From Lamellibrachia columna (lineage: Eukaryota > Annelida > Polychaeta > Sabellida > Siboglinidae): 64,000 bases of DNA. This document shows, piece by piece, positions 12,442 to 25,379 of this stretch. Made by a program: the position numbers and the translations under genes. How positions within the stretch are numbered: position 1 is the stretch's first letter; every line of letters starts with the position of its first letter. The stretch lies in contig OY759261.1 in NCBI GenBank assembly GCA_963662155.1, positions 8,448,229 through 8,512,228 on the forward strand, given 5' to 3'. The notes beneath the pieces are model-generated. The model ran no database searches. It saw nothing but the letters and a program-made list of their open reading frames with translations, and was not told where the DNA came from.

Positions 12442-13622
12442 TTGAGTTATACCACCCTTTGGTCGCCACCCTTTGGTCGCATAGATGTGACCATTGACGA
12501 TCTCCCCGTCATCATTGACGACACCAACACTCAAGACTGTATGAAGATGAAGGAACTAGAGGTGGAGTTGGAAGAGCTGAAGCTGCTCGTTGTGGCAATG
12601 GTGGGAAGGGAACAGGGGGTTGTGCCAGTAGTTCCGGTGGGGAAACAGTAGACGATAAAGTGGGGAAAGACACAAGAGATGCTAGGGAGAGCTCACCTCA
12701 GCCTGGGAGGAAGCGGAGAGGAGGGAAGGTGACAGGTCGTAGGGAGACGGGAAGGGAAGGAACGGGAGGGAAGACAACTGGAGTGAAAGAGAGGGGAGTA
12801 GGGGAGACAAGAGGGAAGGAGAAGGGAGTGAAGGAAACGGGAGGGAAGACAACCGGAGTGAAGGAGAGGGGAGTAGTGGAGACAGGAGGGAAGGAGAAGG
12901 GAGTGGGGGAGAAGGGAGGGAAAACAACCGGAGTGAAGGAGAGGGGAGTGGGAGAGACAAGAGCAAAGGAGTGGGAAGTGGGGGAGACATGAGGGAAGGG
13001 GTCAGGACAGAATGTGATGGAAGGGATCGAACGGAAGAGTTATTCTGCAGCAGTGATAGAGGGGGTGAGGAAGAGAGCGAGGGTGTTTGTGGGGGATTCG
13101 ATAGTTAGGAAGACCGACATAGTCTTAAACAAGGGAGATGATGTGGTGGTCTGCTTGCCTGGAGCCAAAATAGAGGCGATAACTGAGAGGGTAAATAACA
13201 TCGTAGGGTCGGGTAAGGGTGGATCTGTTTTAGTACACGTAGGGACAAATAACGTAGAGAAGGAGGGTACAACTGCCATAGTTAGGAAATATAGGCAGTT
13301 GTTCAGAACACTAAAACAGACGCGGGTTGAGCAGATAATACTGTCAGGGATTTTACCTGTAATGGGCAGGAGGGGTCACAAATATCGAAATTGTCGGGGG
13401 ATGGCAATTAACATGTTAATCCAGAAGCTATGTAAGGAAGAGGAAGTTGGATTTGTTGATTTATGGGGAAGTTTTGTTGGGAGGGCTGATATGTACATGA
13501 AGTGTGGGCTTCATCTAAGTGGAAAGGGGGCGGCAGTATTCGCGGACAGACTTTCAGCAGCAGTAGATAGTGACATGAGTACAATGACAAATATTTTTGG
13601 AAGTAAACATTGTTTAAACTAG
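12442..13622 (+). pseudogene. CR1 ORF1: charged repeat linker plus SGNH esterase-like domain
   Basis: The N-terminal piece (12,442-12,651) ends at a stop. A Lys/Gly/Glu-rich tandem linker built on 'GVKERGVGETRGKEKG' follows at 12,660-12,992, ending in TGA. In the same frame, 13,014-13,622 encodes about 200 residues of an SGNH/GDSL-type domain. That domain has 'VFVGDSIVRK' (block I with the nucleophilic Ser), 'LVHVGTNNV' (block III Asn) and 'KCGLHLSGKGAAVFAD' (block V His). The residue usually Asp in block V is Cys here, so the Ser-Asp-His triad looks incomplete. In CR1 elements this domain binds lipid or aids retrotransposition; that role is family knowledge, not seen here. Confidence 0.75.
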
Positions 13623-13734
13623 AAGTGCAGGGGGGTTACCTAGAGGTGTCTCAAGCAGAACAGGAGGCCACTAGCACAGATAAACCAATATCAAATCATC
13701 CGAAAAACATCTCTGAAAAAGGTTATAGATGCGT

Positions 13735-14690
13735 GTTTAAATGCAAGGAGCATAGTAAATAAGAAAAACGAATTAAACATCATGGTAGAAGATATTGACC
13801 CTCACATAATTGGTATAACTGAATCATGGGCCAACACAGATATATCAGATGCTGAAATAGGACTGATATGATACGTAATGTTTAGGAAAGATCGAATAGG
13901 AAGAAGGGGCGGGGGAGTTATTTTATATGTTAAAGAATATATTCAGGCTTATGAAATAAAACTAGAAAGGGAAGCATATTGCGATGAAACTGTTTGGTGC
14001 AAAATTGTTTCAGGAAATTCAAAATTAACTGTTGGATTAGTTTACCGAAGTCCAAACATAAACGAAGAGGACAACACAAAAATAAAAAACGCTATAAAGG
14101 AAGTTATTAAGGGGATTGTATTATAATGGGAGATTTTAACCATGTACACATACATTGGAATTATCTAGAGAGCACAGGGATTGAGGACCAACAATTTCTA
14201 TTTTTAATCCAGGATAGCTTTATTACTCAGCACGTGCTACAACCAACCAGGGGAGAAAATGTATTAGATATAGTTTTGTCATCAGAAAAATAATTAGTGG
14301 ACAATGTAAAAATATTTGAACCATTGGGTAACAGTGACCATAATCAAATACATTTTGACATCAATGTAAAATCAGAAAGTAAAAATAAGAAAGCGTACAA
14401 GAGAAACTTCCACAAAGGTAACTACAAAGATATGAGAAAATACTTAGCAAAGCTAGATTGGAATAACATGCTGATGAATAAGACCTCAATTGAATGTTGG
14501 AATATTCTAAAATATGAAATTGAGAGTATCATCGATAAATTTGTTCCCTTCAAAAAACAAGGAAAACGGTGTAGACAAATAGAAAGAAACACTTGTCAAA
14601 AGAGGCTATTAGAAAAATAGCCTATGTGGAGGGTTTATAGGCGTACCAGAAAGGAAGAATACTATGCAAATTACAAAGAGGCGCCACACT
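13735..14690 (+). pseudogene. CR1 ORF2 N-terminal endonuclease domain
   Basis: The domain starts at 'CLNARSIVNKKNEL'. It carries the catalytic Glu in 'GITESW', 'GLVYRSPN', the Asp/Asn pair in 'MGDFNHVHIHWNYL' and the terminal 'LGNSDHNQIHFDI' with the SDH motif. All endonuclease blocks are visible in order. A TGA at about 13,868, a frameshift near 14,110-14,125 and a TAA at 14,292 break the frame. After the endonuclease a linker continues to about 14,690, where the copy is truncated before the reverse transcriptase. Confidence 0.8.
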
Positions 14691-15329
14691 AAAAAAAGCT
14701 GGGAAGTTTGAGGTCGTGACTCAGACTGAGGCATTGAGCCTCTGCCCAATCATCCACCAGTTCGTTGTCAGCGTTCGTTTTCTAATGTCAGTGCACAGTG
14801 GCTGTTAAAAGCTCCGATGTTCGCCCGTCGTTCATTTCCTATCGGAGTTGGTGGGTATGATAGATAGATAGATGTGATACATAATGCTGAGTCTTCTGTA
14901 GGCACAGATCTACAACACCGCACTGGTGATTGCTGTTGTTGTTCAGGTCAGCGATGCGTTGTTTCGATGTTGATAATTCATCTTTGGTAAAGGACATGAT
15001 GGTCAGAGCCGACCATGAATAGGACCCGTGTTTGTAACACCAGCTGTTGACATGTAGAGTGGTGTAATTATGTTAGGCAGGTGTATGGTGTTCATAGAGG
15101 CCAAATCCTTGTGCTCAATTGGGTAAAATTAAAACACAATGAACAATGTACAAATATGCCCCCTTGGAGTGTCTATCATGCCAAATTGATTTACCTTTGG
15201 TAGTTCAACAAAGTTGTACAAGTTGTACCCCGCCCACAAATTACAAAAGTATCAGGCTCACGGTTCATTGACTCATGGACTAAAAATGTCAATTGATCAC
15301 AAACAGTTTCGTTGTTTCATCCATTACAG
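14691..15329. other. Unique DNA, nothing recognised
   Basis: It follows the truncated LINE. It has a short GATA run at about 14,860 and no coding support until the acceptor-like 'TTCATCCATTACAG' at 15,316-15,329. Confidence 0.35.
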
Positions 15330-15808
15330 ATCTGCCTCCACCAGGCTTCCACCTGGCGTCATACGTTGTCGCTGTGTTTTTATTCCTTTTTGTCGTGGCG
15401 CTGGGCGTATCTTGGTGCTACGTCACAGCGCCACGGGAGTCGTCCCTTGAGGAGTCCCAGCCCCCAAGGAACAGCGACCACGACCACCTACTCTCCGTCA
15501 GCAGTTACGCTACCCATATCAACACCATGGTTTGTCAAATGAAAGACCGACCGAAGCGACGATCGGCGGTTATCAGATTTTTCCGATACATTACATTTCG
15601 CAAAGAACAGGTTTACCCTTATGGTATAGGTTTCACCAGCTTACATATAGAGAGGAGCGAGCTGCTGTCGTCGGGTTGGTTGAGGTCGCTGGAAATGCTA
15701 CCAGCCGGCTGTGACCACCCATCCCGAGCCAAATGTGTATACTTAACTAACTGGGAGGAAGGAGAGTCTAATAATAGAGATTTTTTAAAGAAAAAAATAA
15801 GGTTTTAA
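15330..15808 (+). CDS. Candidate exon of a single-pass membrane protein
   Basis: A good acceptor ('TTTCATCCATTACAG') precedes a plus-strand open frame of about 160 codons with higher GC than its surroundings. It encodes a hydrophobic segment (ASYVVAVFLFLFVVALGVSW) near residues 10-30, then a polar tail with 'SSYATHINTM' and a basic stretch (KDRPKRRSAVIRFFRY). This fits the transmembrane and cytoplasmic part of a receptor-like protein. A donor could lie at 'ATG|GTTTGT' (about 15,530) or at 'CAG|GTTTAC' (about 15,610). No upstream exon or family was recognised. Confidence 0.3.
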
Positions 15809-17939
15809 TATAAGGGTGGACTTTTATAAATTTCGAAGCCATTGTTTATTAAAAACTTATCACAAAAATACAGTTATTTTTATTTTGTACACTTTTTATG
15901 CCTATTGGGAAATTGGTTCAAACAGAATGAGATTATTTAAAAAAGATAGAAAAGCTGGATATTTGACTAAATTCATAGAAAGGTCACCTCCCTCCCAAAT
16001 ACATAACTAGGCACATATTCGCGACTCCGTGGTGCTCATATACCACCAATGGGCCCTCGCCGACCCGGAGTGACAGTCGGCTTTCTACCGGCAGTGGCTT
16101 CAACCTTCCAACAACATCGGCGGTCTGGGGCTCCTCAAACCAACATCTGGGGACGGCCAACCTTTTATCTTAATAATACTAATAATTTAATAAAATTTTC
16201 TAAAACTTTACAATCGTTTCTTTAAAAAACTTACAAAATATGTGGTATTTTGCTTTTAATAGTAATCATTTTAAAAGCTTATTAAATATTAAAGTCCAAT
16301 AATCGGCGACACAGTACAAAGCCGGAAGTGAACGTGACACGACGGGTCGACGTCATTAGGCACCGGTCATGTGTGTCCGGGAAGAGCACGAAGTAACGAC
16401 GCGAAGAAAGATGGCGCGATGTTGAGACGTGTTGACGACTCCGTTTCCACCAGTCGTATCACCACTGCCGGCCACCAGTGGCGACATGTAGCTTTCTCTC
16501 TATGCTCATCACGGTAGACAACACCCAGTTGGTGGCCCGCGGATGACGACAATGAGAGAAGAGTTGACAATGATGAACCTCCCCCGCAGTCAATCGAATG
16601 CTGAAACATCAACACATTCAAAGTAAATTATGTCAATGATACTAACAAAAGTACACTCTTCTTGTAAAGGGACTCCATGCATTACTTAAGCTATTCACGC
16701 GCTACAGATATGAACATCAACGAAATCAATTCGCGATGCACTAAATAACTTGAGGACGGAGCTTTAAGTGAAACTGTCAGAATTACATTTTTGTTTGGAT
16801 GGAATAAGGAGGTGAACGTTTCTTGAAGGTTTCTGTTCTTCAGGATCAATCTCAAATGTACCGTGAAATTACCAGTGAGACAACCACCAGGACTAGTTTG
16901 CCTCACGCAGGGGAGTGATTGTTCAATCTCTTTATTAAACATGTTTGTTTAGAGGACCACGTACAAGTAAACATTATGATGAAACAACAAAAGATGTATG
17001 GTTGTTGGTTTAGCTAAGGATGTTGTGAGAGATGGACATCCGTATTCGACCTAACAAGCGTACATTACGTTTGACAAAACATTGGAATTGTTTTAAAGAA
17101 TATGTTCTTATAAGCGTACACTAACATTTTTGTCTTTAGATAATAAGCTAACTGTTTATCACTATTAGTGTCATTTGGTGACTTGTGTAGCACAATTGAA
17201 AAGTGGTGGCAACTGAGTAACACCAGATGGCGACACTTTTCAATTGTTCCACACTAATGAAATTACAATAATTATGGGTCCTGCTGATTAATAAAGGAGG
17301 TGTATGTTATTTAGGGGACGAACGCTTAATAGGTCGAATACGATAGTCTTATTGGTCAAACCAATCAATCAATGTACCCATTTTAGCGTAATTAAAAAGA
17401 AATACTGATGTCATTGGCAGCAAAAACAAACTGTGTGCAAACGTATCAATGCAAATAAGCATTCACACCGTGTAAAAGAAATGGCAACCTGTAGTGGCTT
17501 GACCAATTCTTAATTTTTATTTTATTTTCTCCACACATTTTTGAAGATATGAATGACATATGGCAGAAACTCAATATAGCTGGATTACTAGAGCTAGTTA
17601 ATGATGGGGTGTGGCATTAAGTGGGGGTTGGCTCTAAAAGGTGGGAGACACCTGCCACACCCCTTCATTGAAGGGAATGTATAACGATTCTCAATGGTTA
17701 ACTGATAGTTGGGGTTTCGTATAAATGACCAACTCTCTTTATCACTGAAGTATATTTACATTCAGAAGTTGTATAAAACGGGAAAATAACAAACCAATAT
17801 TTATTTATTGGTCAGTGCTTTATTGATCAGTCGTTGTATATTTACCTTCAGAAGTTGTATAAAACGGGAAAATAACACACCGATAAATTATACGATGGAA
17901 AACTTAATAGTTCAACTTCAAAGGGGAATATTTATTGAA
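15809..17939. other. Unique DNA with a hairpin and a short duplication
   Basis: No gene was found. At 17,190-17,252 'ACAATTGAAAAGTG' and 'CACTTTTCAATTGT' form an inverted repeat around a ~35-nt loop. A ~40-bp block 'TTCAGAAGTTGTATAAAACG' occurs twice, at about 17,762 and 17,851, just before the 19-bp satellite. Confidence 0.4.
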
Positions 17940-19062
17940 CGGTAACTCTTTTATTGATAGGTCAATATTTTATTGGTCAGAAAGTTTTTATTGATCAGTC
18001 AGTTTTTTATTGGTTGGTCAGTTTTTATTAGCAGGTCAGTCTTTTTATTGATCAGTCAGTCTTTTATTGGTTGGTCAGTATTTTATTGGTCAGTCAGTCT
18101 TTTATTGGTCAGTCAATATTTTATTTGTCGGACAGTCTTTTATTGGTTGGTCAGTCTTTTATTGGTTGGTCAGTATGTTATTGGTTGGTCAGTGTGTTAT
18201 TGGTTGGTCAGTATTTTATTGATTGATCAGTCTTTTATTGGCCGGTCAGTCTTTTATTGATCAGTCAGTCTTTTATTGGTTGGTCAGTTTTTTTGTTGAT
18301 CAGTCAGTCTTTTATTATTAGGTCAGTCTTTTATTGATCAGTCAGTATGTTATTGGTCAGTCAGTCTTTTATTGGTCAGTACATTTTTTATTTATCAGTC
18401 AGTCTTTTATTGGTCGGTCAGTCTTTTATTGGTCAGTCAGTCTTTTATTTTTTCGGTCAGTCTTTTATTGGTTGGTCAGTATGTTATTGGTTGGTTAGTA
18501 TTTTATTGTTCGGTCAGTCTTTTATTGGTCCATCAGTCTTTTATTGTTTTTTTCAATATATTATTAGTTGGTATGTCTTTTATTGGTTGGTCAGTCTGTT
18601 ATTGGTTGGTCAGTATGTTATTGGTCGGTCAGTCTTTTATTGGTCAGTCAATCTTTTATTTTTTCGGTCAGTCTTTTATTGGTTGGTCAGTATGTTATTG
18701 GTTGGTCAGTATTTTATTGTTCGGTCAGTCTTTTATTGGTCGGTCAGTCTTTTATTGGTCCATCAGTCTTTTATTGTTTTTTCAATATGTTATTAGTTGG
18801 TATGTCTTTTATTGGTTGGTCAGTCTGTTATTGGTTGGTCAGTATGTTATTGGTCGGTCAGTCTTTTATTGGTCGGTCAGTCTTTTATTGGTCCATCAGT
18901 CTTTTATTGGTCAGTCAGTATTTTATTGGTCGGTCAGTCTTTTATTGGTCCGTCAGTCTTTTATTGGTTGGTCAGTCTTTTATTGGTCAGTCAGTCTTTT
19001 ATTGATCGGCCAGTATTTTATTGGCTGGTCAGTCTTTTATTGATCAGTCAGTATTTTACTGC
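17940..19062. repeat. 19-bp satellite, about 55 copies
   Basis: The unit 'TCTTTTATTGGTCGGTCAG' repeats with variants (GGTTGG, GATCAG, TATGTTATTGG). Higher-order copies of several hundred bp are visible: 18,390-18,600 resembles 18,620-18,840. Because 19 is not a multiple of three, all three frames give the same long 'SLLLVGQSFIGQSVFYW' ORFs, which are artefacts. Confidence 0.95.
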
Positions 19063-19480
19063 CAGACGCCATTTCTATACATGTTGTGAAACTGACATAT
19101 GTTATTTCTACGCCAAATCGTGTATTTTTTTTCAGTTGAGTAGTACGTTGCGTGGCTAGGGCGTGATAGGTATGATTACAGGCGTTGGCGGAACACCCGT
19201 CTGACGTGGCACTCGCTGTTGCTTCCATATTAATAAAAAAACACCCAACTGTAAACACACATACACACTATACTCTTCCAGTACGTCTGTGTTTGCCAGT
19301 CCACAATCCACAACTGGCGCTCCTTTATAACATTTCTAGTTCTCCGCTGAAAACAACGAGTTGACGGGGATCGTCAACTCGATTTACATGTCATGAATTC
19401 GTATTCACAGGAAGTACGAGAACATTCGAACGCGGCATTATTATATATCAATGGTCGGAACACGCAGCAGGTCAGATTGT
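19063..19480. other. Unique DNA, nothing recognised
   Basis: Short open frames only. It separates the 19-bp satellite from the microsatellite block. Confidence 0.35.
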
Positions 19481-20080
<600 letters not shown>

Positions 20081-22384
20081 CATTTTATACTGCATATATA
20101 TTTGGTGTGGAATATTTACGTTCCGTAACAATTGTTTTATTATTATTCAACGTCCTCGCGTCACACTGAGCAATAGAAAACACTGAACTCCACACCCCTT
20201 TATCGGTAAGACGCTTAATTAAGCTGGCTCAATTACATCAACCGATCATGTGACTTTTTCGGAAAACATTACTGGTCAGCGGTGCACGCTGGGAAAATTT
20301 GCAGATAGCGAGCGGGACCATGTTTCGAATTACTTTTCGTCACTGCGCCATACGAACAACATCATCCGAGCTTCCGAATGTATTCCCACCCACCCTCCCG
20401 ATGTATTTGTACTTCTGTGTCGATATGTTTTTATAAACTCGCATTTTACGTGACAACATGTCTAGATATCGAATGTATCTGAATGTTGTATCAGGGGGGA
20501 TTTATTCCCCCAATTTTTTTGTGTGGGGGGTTTGTTCCCCCCACTTTTGTGTATATCATTGTAAATACTCTAGCTAGCATTATATACACATAATTATGTA
20601 TGCTTGTCTGTACGTAAATATCTTTTCAGTTTTGTATGCTGTCGCTTTGTATAAGAGCAGCAAGGTTTTTTTTGGTAAAGACTGTCTTTAGCAGTTGCTA
20701 GCCACAGTAGAAAATATCACTAAAGTTAAAATTTATATGGTATTGTTTACTAATTGGTCATACAGACCAGCTTCTTCAGTAATGTATCATGCTGTGCACA
20801 ATTTGTGGCAGACTTTGTCACTATTATTGTGTGCACATCGGCAATCCTTGTTGGATATGAATAAAATTGGATTGCTCGTTACCAGCCTACCAAGTAGTTG
20901 GCGTATTTATACAAACAGAGAAAGGTCTGCATGAATGTGCCCCCATTTCATTATGAACACAAATACACCGGGAGTCAACGGCGTATCGAGCTGCGCAAAA
21001 CACACGAAATGTCACTTTCAATAATAGCTGCTGTGCTTTGTTTGGTCTTTCACAACGTTTACCATTTCAGACAAATAGATCTATCGGCAGTGTCACATAT
21101 CATGTGAGTTGTATAGAATCAGCCTGTTTACTAAAGCAAACTAGCGATCGTTCTTAGTGATTGAAAGTCGTGGTATTGGCACCGAATAGCGACCAATGAC
21201 AAATGAAGATATCGGAAACATGTTTGTTATAACGGATTAATAGATACATGAAATGTTGCAATTTTTTGTATCGTTGGAAAACTCTTTGCTTAGTGTTATT
21301 GTTTATCATCGTTAATGTGTTAATGGAAATGTGTAAAGTGTTTTTACTGTTATAACTCTTGTACTATATGCATTTTAGTGTACACCTTCACCACTAGCGT
21401 CGTCGATTATGCATCGGTGAACAATAATACTCCGATTGCCTATTTGAGAACTATTCGTTGTCCGGACTCGTCGACGATTGCCGGCAACAGGACACGCTGA
21501 CGCCTCCTTGAGATACATCCGTCAACACTCCACGCTGCAAGCTTGGATGCATTCGCCGGGGCACGCTTCGTTGCATTCACTGTAGTTGTTGTTGTACGAA
21601 TATGCGCACACTCAACCATAACAAGTATGCCCATTGGCTTGCTGCATTATCCCAGCCAAACGGTAAAACTGTGACAGGCGTAATGTCGAGCATTACTCCA
21701 AGACTTGTCGTCTTGGCGAGTACGATCTGGTTTGTATTGTTCGGATTCTTAGCAGCTCAACCCACCACTGACATATGATATGTCAACGACAACGACGACC
21801 GCCAGGTGTCACTACTGGAAGAGGCAAATTCCATATTGCAGTCTATCAACAGAAGACTACAGGAATAAAATGGCCGTCAAATATCGCTCACGAAAAAGAC
21901 ATTAATTGTTGCAGTCTATCGACGTAAGATTCCAAGATCAATATAAAAGTAAATGATACTTCCAAATCCAATACTGGGATGTCAATATCAATACAATGGG
22001 ATTTCTAACGAAATGTAAAAATGGATATTTGACCAAGCAGATGAATAATTTGTTGCACTGATTGATTGATTGCATACTGCACAGTCGACACTTTGTTCAA
22101 ATGACCAAGTTGACATGCGTTAACTACCAAACTCTTTGTAAAGTTACTACAAAATTATGTTAATTTCTAATCGGCGTCGGCGACGGCGACGAAGGCTGCA
22201 ACTACGAATGTGACAACTATTTAAATAAATATATAAACACATGGTTAATATATTCCAGGTTTCAAATGTCAACAGCGTGGTATCCATACCATTATTATTC
22301 TAAATATATATATCAATGATTTGGACGATAATATAATAAGCAGCATACTGAATTTTGCGGATGAGTGTTTAGAATGGTTAACAA
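20081..22384. other. Unique DNA, one Cys-rich exon candidate
   Basis: No recognisable gene except the Cys-rich frame at 21,522-21,608. Around 20,495-20,545 two successive G5-C5 hairpins occur, 'GGGGGGATTTATTCCCCC' and 'GGGGGGTTTGTTCCCCCC'. Confidence 0.35.
21522..21608 (-). CDS. Candidate Cys-rich peptide C-terminus
   Basis: One minus-strand frame reads 28 codons to TGA with six cysteines. Five of them are spaced exactly CX3CX3CX3CX3C (CNEACPGECIQACSVEC). Upstream the frame is closed by a TGA, so it would have to be a terminal exon. A possible acceptor is 'GGTTGAG', with a poor pyrimidine tract. Regular Cys spacing is unusual by chance, but no family can be named and no signal peptide is attached. 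Confidence 0.2.
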   Translation of the reverse strand, partial: CAYSYNNNYSECNEACPGECIQACSVEC

Positions 22385-23805
22385 CTCTCCCCTACAACTA
22401 GACCCGGTCTCCACTACAACTAGACCCAATCTCCCCTACAACTAGACCCAGTCTCCGCTACAACTAGACCCAGTCTCCCCTACAACTAGACCCGGTCTCC
22501 ACTACAACTAGACCCAGACTCCCCTACAGCTAGACCCAGTCTCCCCTACAACTAGACCCAGTCTCCCCTACAACTAGACCCAGTCTCCCCTACAACTAGA
22601 CCAAGTCTCCCCTACAACTGGACCCAGTCTCCCCTACAACTAGACCCGGTCTCCCCTACAACTAGCCCTGGTCTCCCCTAAAATTAGATCCGGTCTCCCC
22701 TACAACTAGCCCTGGTCTCCCCTACAACTTGACCCGGTCTCCCCTACAACTAGCCCTGGTCTCCCTTACAACTAGACCCGGTCTCCCCTACAACTAGACC
22801 CGGTCTCCCCTACAACTAGACCCGGTCTCCCTTACAACTAGACCCAGTCTCACTTACAACTAGCCCCGGTCTCCCCTACAACTAGACTTGTCTCCCCTAC
22901 AAATAGACGCAGTCACCCCTACAATTAGACCCGGTCTTCCTCCGTACAACTAGACCCAGTTTCCCTTACAACTAGACCCGGTCTCCCCTACAACTAGAAC
23001 CGGTCTTTCATACAACTAGACCCGGTCTCCCCTACAACTAGACCCGGTCTTCCATACAACTAGACCCGGTCTCCCCTACAACTAGACCCAGTTTACCCTG
23101 CAACTAGACCCGGTGTCCCCTACAACTAGACCCAGTCTCCCCTACAACTAGACTTGGTATCCCCTACAACTAGGCCAGGTCTCCCTTACAACTAGACCCG
23201 GTCTCCACTACAACTAGACCCGGTCTTCCGTACAACTAGAACCAGTCTCCCCTACAATAAGACCCAATTTCCACTGCAACTATACCCGGTGTCCCCTACA
23301 ACTAGACCCGATCATACCTACAACTAGACCCAGTCTCCCCTAGAACTAGACTAAGTCTCCCCTACAACTAGACCCAGTCTCCCCTACAACTAGGCCAAGT
23401 CTCCCTTACAACTAAACCCGGTCTCCACTACAACTAGACCCAGTCTCCCCTACAACTAGCCCCGGTCTCCCCTACAACTAGCCCCGGTCATCCATACAAC
23501 TAGACCCAATCTCCCCTACAACTAGACCCAGTCTCACCTACATCTAGACCCGGTCTCCCCTACAACTATACCCATTCCCCCCTACAACTAGACCCAGTCT
23601 CCCCTACAACTAGATCCAGCCACCCCTACAACTAGCCCCGGCCTCCCCTACAACTAGACCCGGTCTCCCCTACAACTAGACCCGGTCTCCTCTACAACTA
23701 AACCCCGTCTCCCCTAAAACTACACCCAGTCTTCCCTATAACTAGACCCAGTCTCCCCTACAACTTGACCCAGTCTCCCCTACCTACAACTAGGCCTGGT
23801 CTCCC
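22385..23805. repeat. 22-bp minisatellite, about 64 copies
   Basis: The unit 'CTACAACTAGACCCGGTCTC' plus CC repeats with frequent variants (CCCAGT, CCTGGT, CCATAC). The copies are contiguous, with no spacers, so it is not CRISPR-like. It ends where the composite repeat (LINE fragment) begins. Confidence 0.95.
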
Positions 23806-23929
23806 CAGGTTTTATTTATTTACACTGTCTATTAAAACTTCACATTCACATAAATTATGTTTTAATGGTAAACCAGACAGTAATCTTCTAATACCATGTT
23901 TTGAAGTCTTGATGACATGCACACGCATG

Positions 23930-24220
23930 CCTTCACGTACGCACCCGCACACGCACGTCATGCCTTCACGTACGAACCCGCACACGCACGTCATGCCTTC
24001 ACGTACGAACCCGCACACGCAAGTCATGCCTTCACGTACGAACCCGCACACGCACGTCATGCCTTCACGTACGAACCCGCACACGCACGTCATGCCTTCA
24101 CGTACGAACCCGCACACGCACGTCATGCCTTCACGTACGCACCCGCACACGCACGTCATGCCTTCACGTACGAACCCGCACACGCAAGTCATGCCTTCAC
24201 GTACGAACCCGCACACGCAC
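23930..24220. repeat. 33-bp tandem repeat, about 9 copies
   Basis: The unit is 'ATGCCTTCACGTACGAACCC' plus 'GCACACGCACGTC'. It expands a segment present once in the sister copy at 34,640-34,690. Because 33 is a multiple of three, both strands stay open; neither frame is a gene. Confidence 0.95.
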
Positions 24221-24767
24221 GTTATTATGTACACACCGTTGAACCAAACTACAAACCTCGAATCAAACCAAGGTTTGCTCATGTATCCACCAGACGTCCA
24301 TGGATGAATTTACATTTGTTTTCGCTCAGTTACTAAATAATGTATTATTTTCCACTTTACATAATAAATGCATGTGGGTAGTGTATTTGATTAATGACTT
24401 TGTAATTAAATATTGATAAATAGTTTAATATGATGTAGATAATACACGCCCAAAAACAAATATTCGGTTACACTATCGTCCAGACGGTCATGTGCGCACG
24501 GGTATAACAACGACATGTGTTATTTCTTCTAAATATGTTGGGTTGAGTTTTACACGAAGCTTCAAATCAGGCAGTCAGCAGGCCAAGGAAGCTGCAACTT
24601 TTGTAAAGTGTATTATCTGGACTGACTGACTTAACCAGCATTATTTTCCCTCTCCCACTGCTTCCCCATCTCCCTGTATCTCCGCCTCTCTCTCTTCCTC
24701 TCACACACCATCTCCCTCTTCCAATCCGCTTCCCTTTCCCCTTCTCCTTTCCTCCCTCTCCCCCTCT

Positions 24768-24815
24768 TTATGCGCGGTGTACGTCACAAAGAAGCATTTT
24801 GGTGAAGGCGCTACC
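24768..24815 (-). pseudogene. Paraoxonase terminal-exon fragment 1
   Basis: Reads GSAFTKMLLCDVHRA then stop on the minus strand. This is colinear with the last 16 codons of the intact gene (26,920-26,967: GSLFTKLLLCEVSHA stop), with exactly the same length of 48 bp. It is embedded in the composite repeat between CT-rich and CA-rich tracts. Upstream coding is absent, so it is a relic. Confidence 0.6.
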
Positions 24816-25033
24816 GAATATACACACTCGCGCGCGCACGCACACACGCACATGCGTGATTGAACGCATGCACGCAAGCACACGATGCAATTACATTAAT
24901 GTGAAATGCCGGACATTCTGTGTTATTTGAAAATGGATGTCTTCCAACATAAAAACATTCGTATAGGCCTGTGGAAATAGGTTGACACGTTATTTGTTAA
25001 GTGACAATCTGTGGACATATAATACATATTCTA

Positions 25034-25185
<152 letters not shown>

Positions 25186-25379
25186 TATCATATGGATTAT
25201 ACGTTCACAGCAATGGTTGTGATTTAGGGATGGTGGAATGTGGAGGTAGATCACTGCAGGAATCACTGCACAACGTTGTAGTGTAAGTATGTAATGTTGC
25301 ACGCGTCCCACAAGTGTGGATATGTATAAAACTGATCACAATGAATAAGAAAGAGATCGATTAGTGTATGGGAATGACA

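Larger units (their letters stand above)
12160..14690 (+). mobile_element. CR1-clade LINE, copy A (5' two-thirds)
   Basis: The order is a 5' region (12,160-12,440), ORF1 with a charged repeat linker and an SGNH-esterase domain (12,442-13,622), then the ORF2 endonuclease (13,735-14,690). Homology ends near 14,690, before the reverse transcriptase. A second copy of the same family lies at 62,540-64,000. ORF1 esterase plus an APE endonuclease identifies the CR1 group. Confidence 0.8.

Noticed and set aside
17973..19159. Several 95-223-codon ORFs with hydrophobic repeats (SLLLVGQSFIG)
   Set aside because: They are produced by the 19-bp satellite in all three frames, with no start context or complexity.
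22385..23805. Considered as a CRISPR-like array
   Set aside because: The 22-bp units are contiguous with no unique spacers, in a eukaryotic genome; it is a minisatellite.
23765..24336. Long open frames on both strands with 11-residue repeats
   Set aside because: They come from a 33-bp tandem repeat, which keeps any frame open; the sister repeat copies lack the expansion and the frame.
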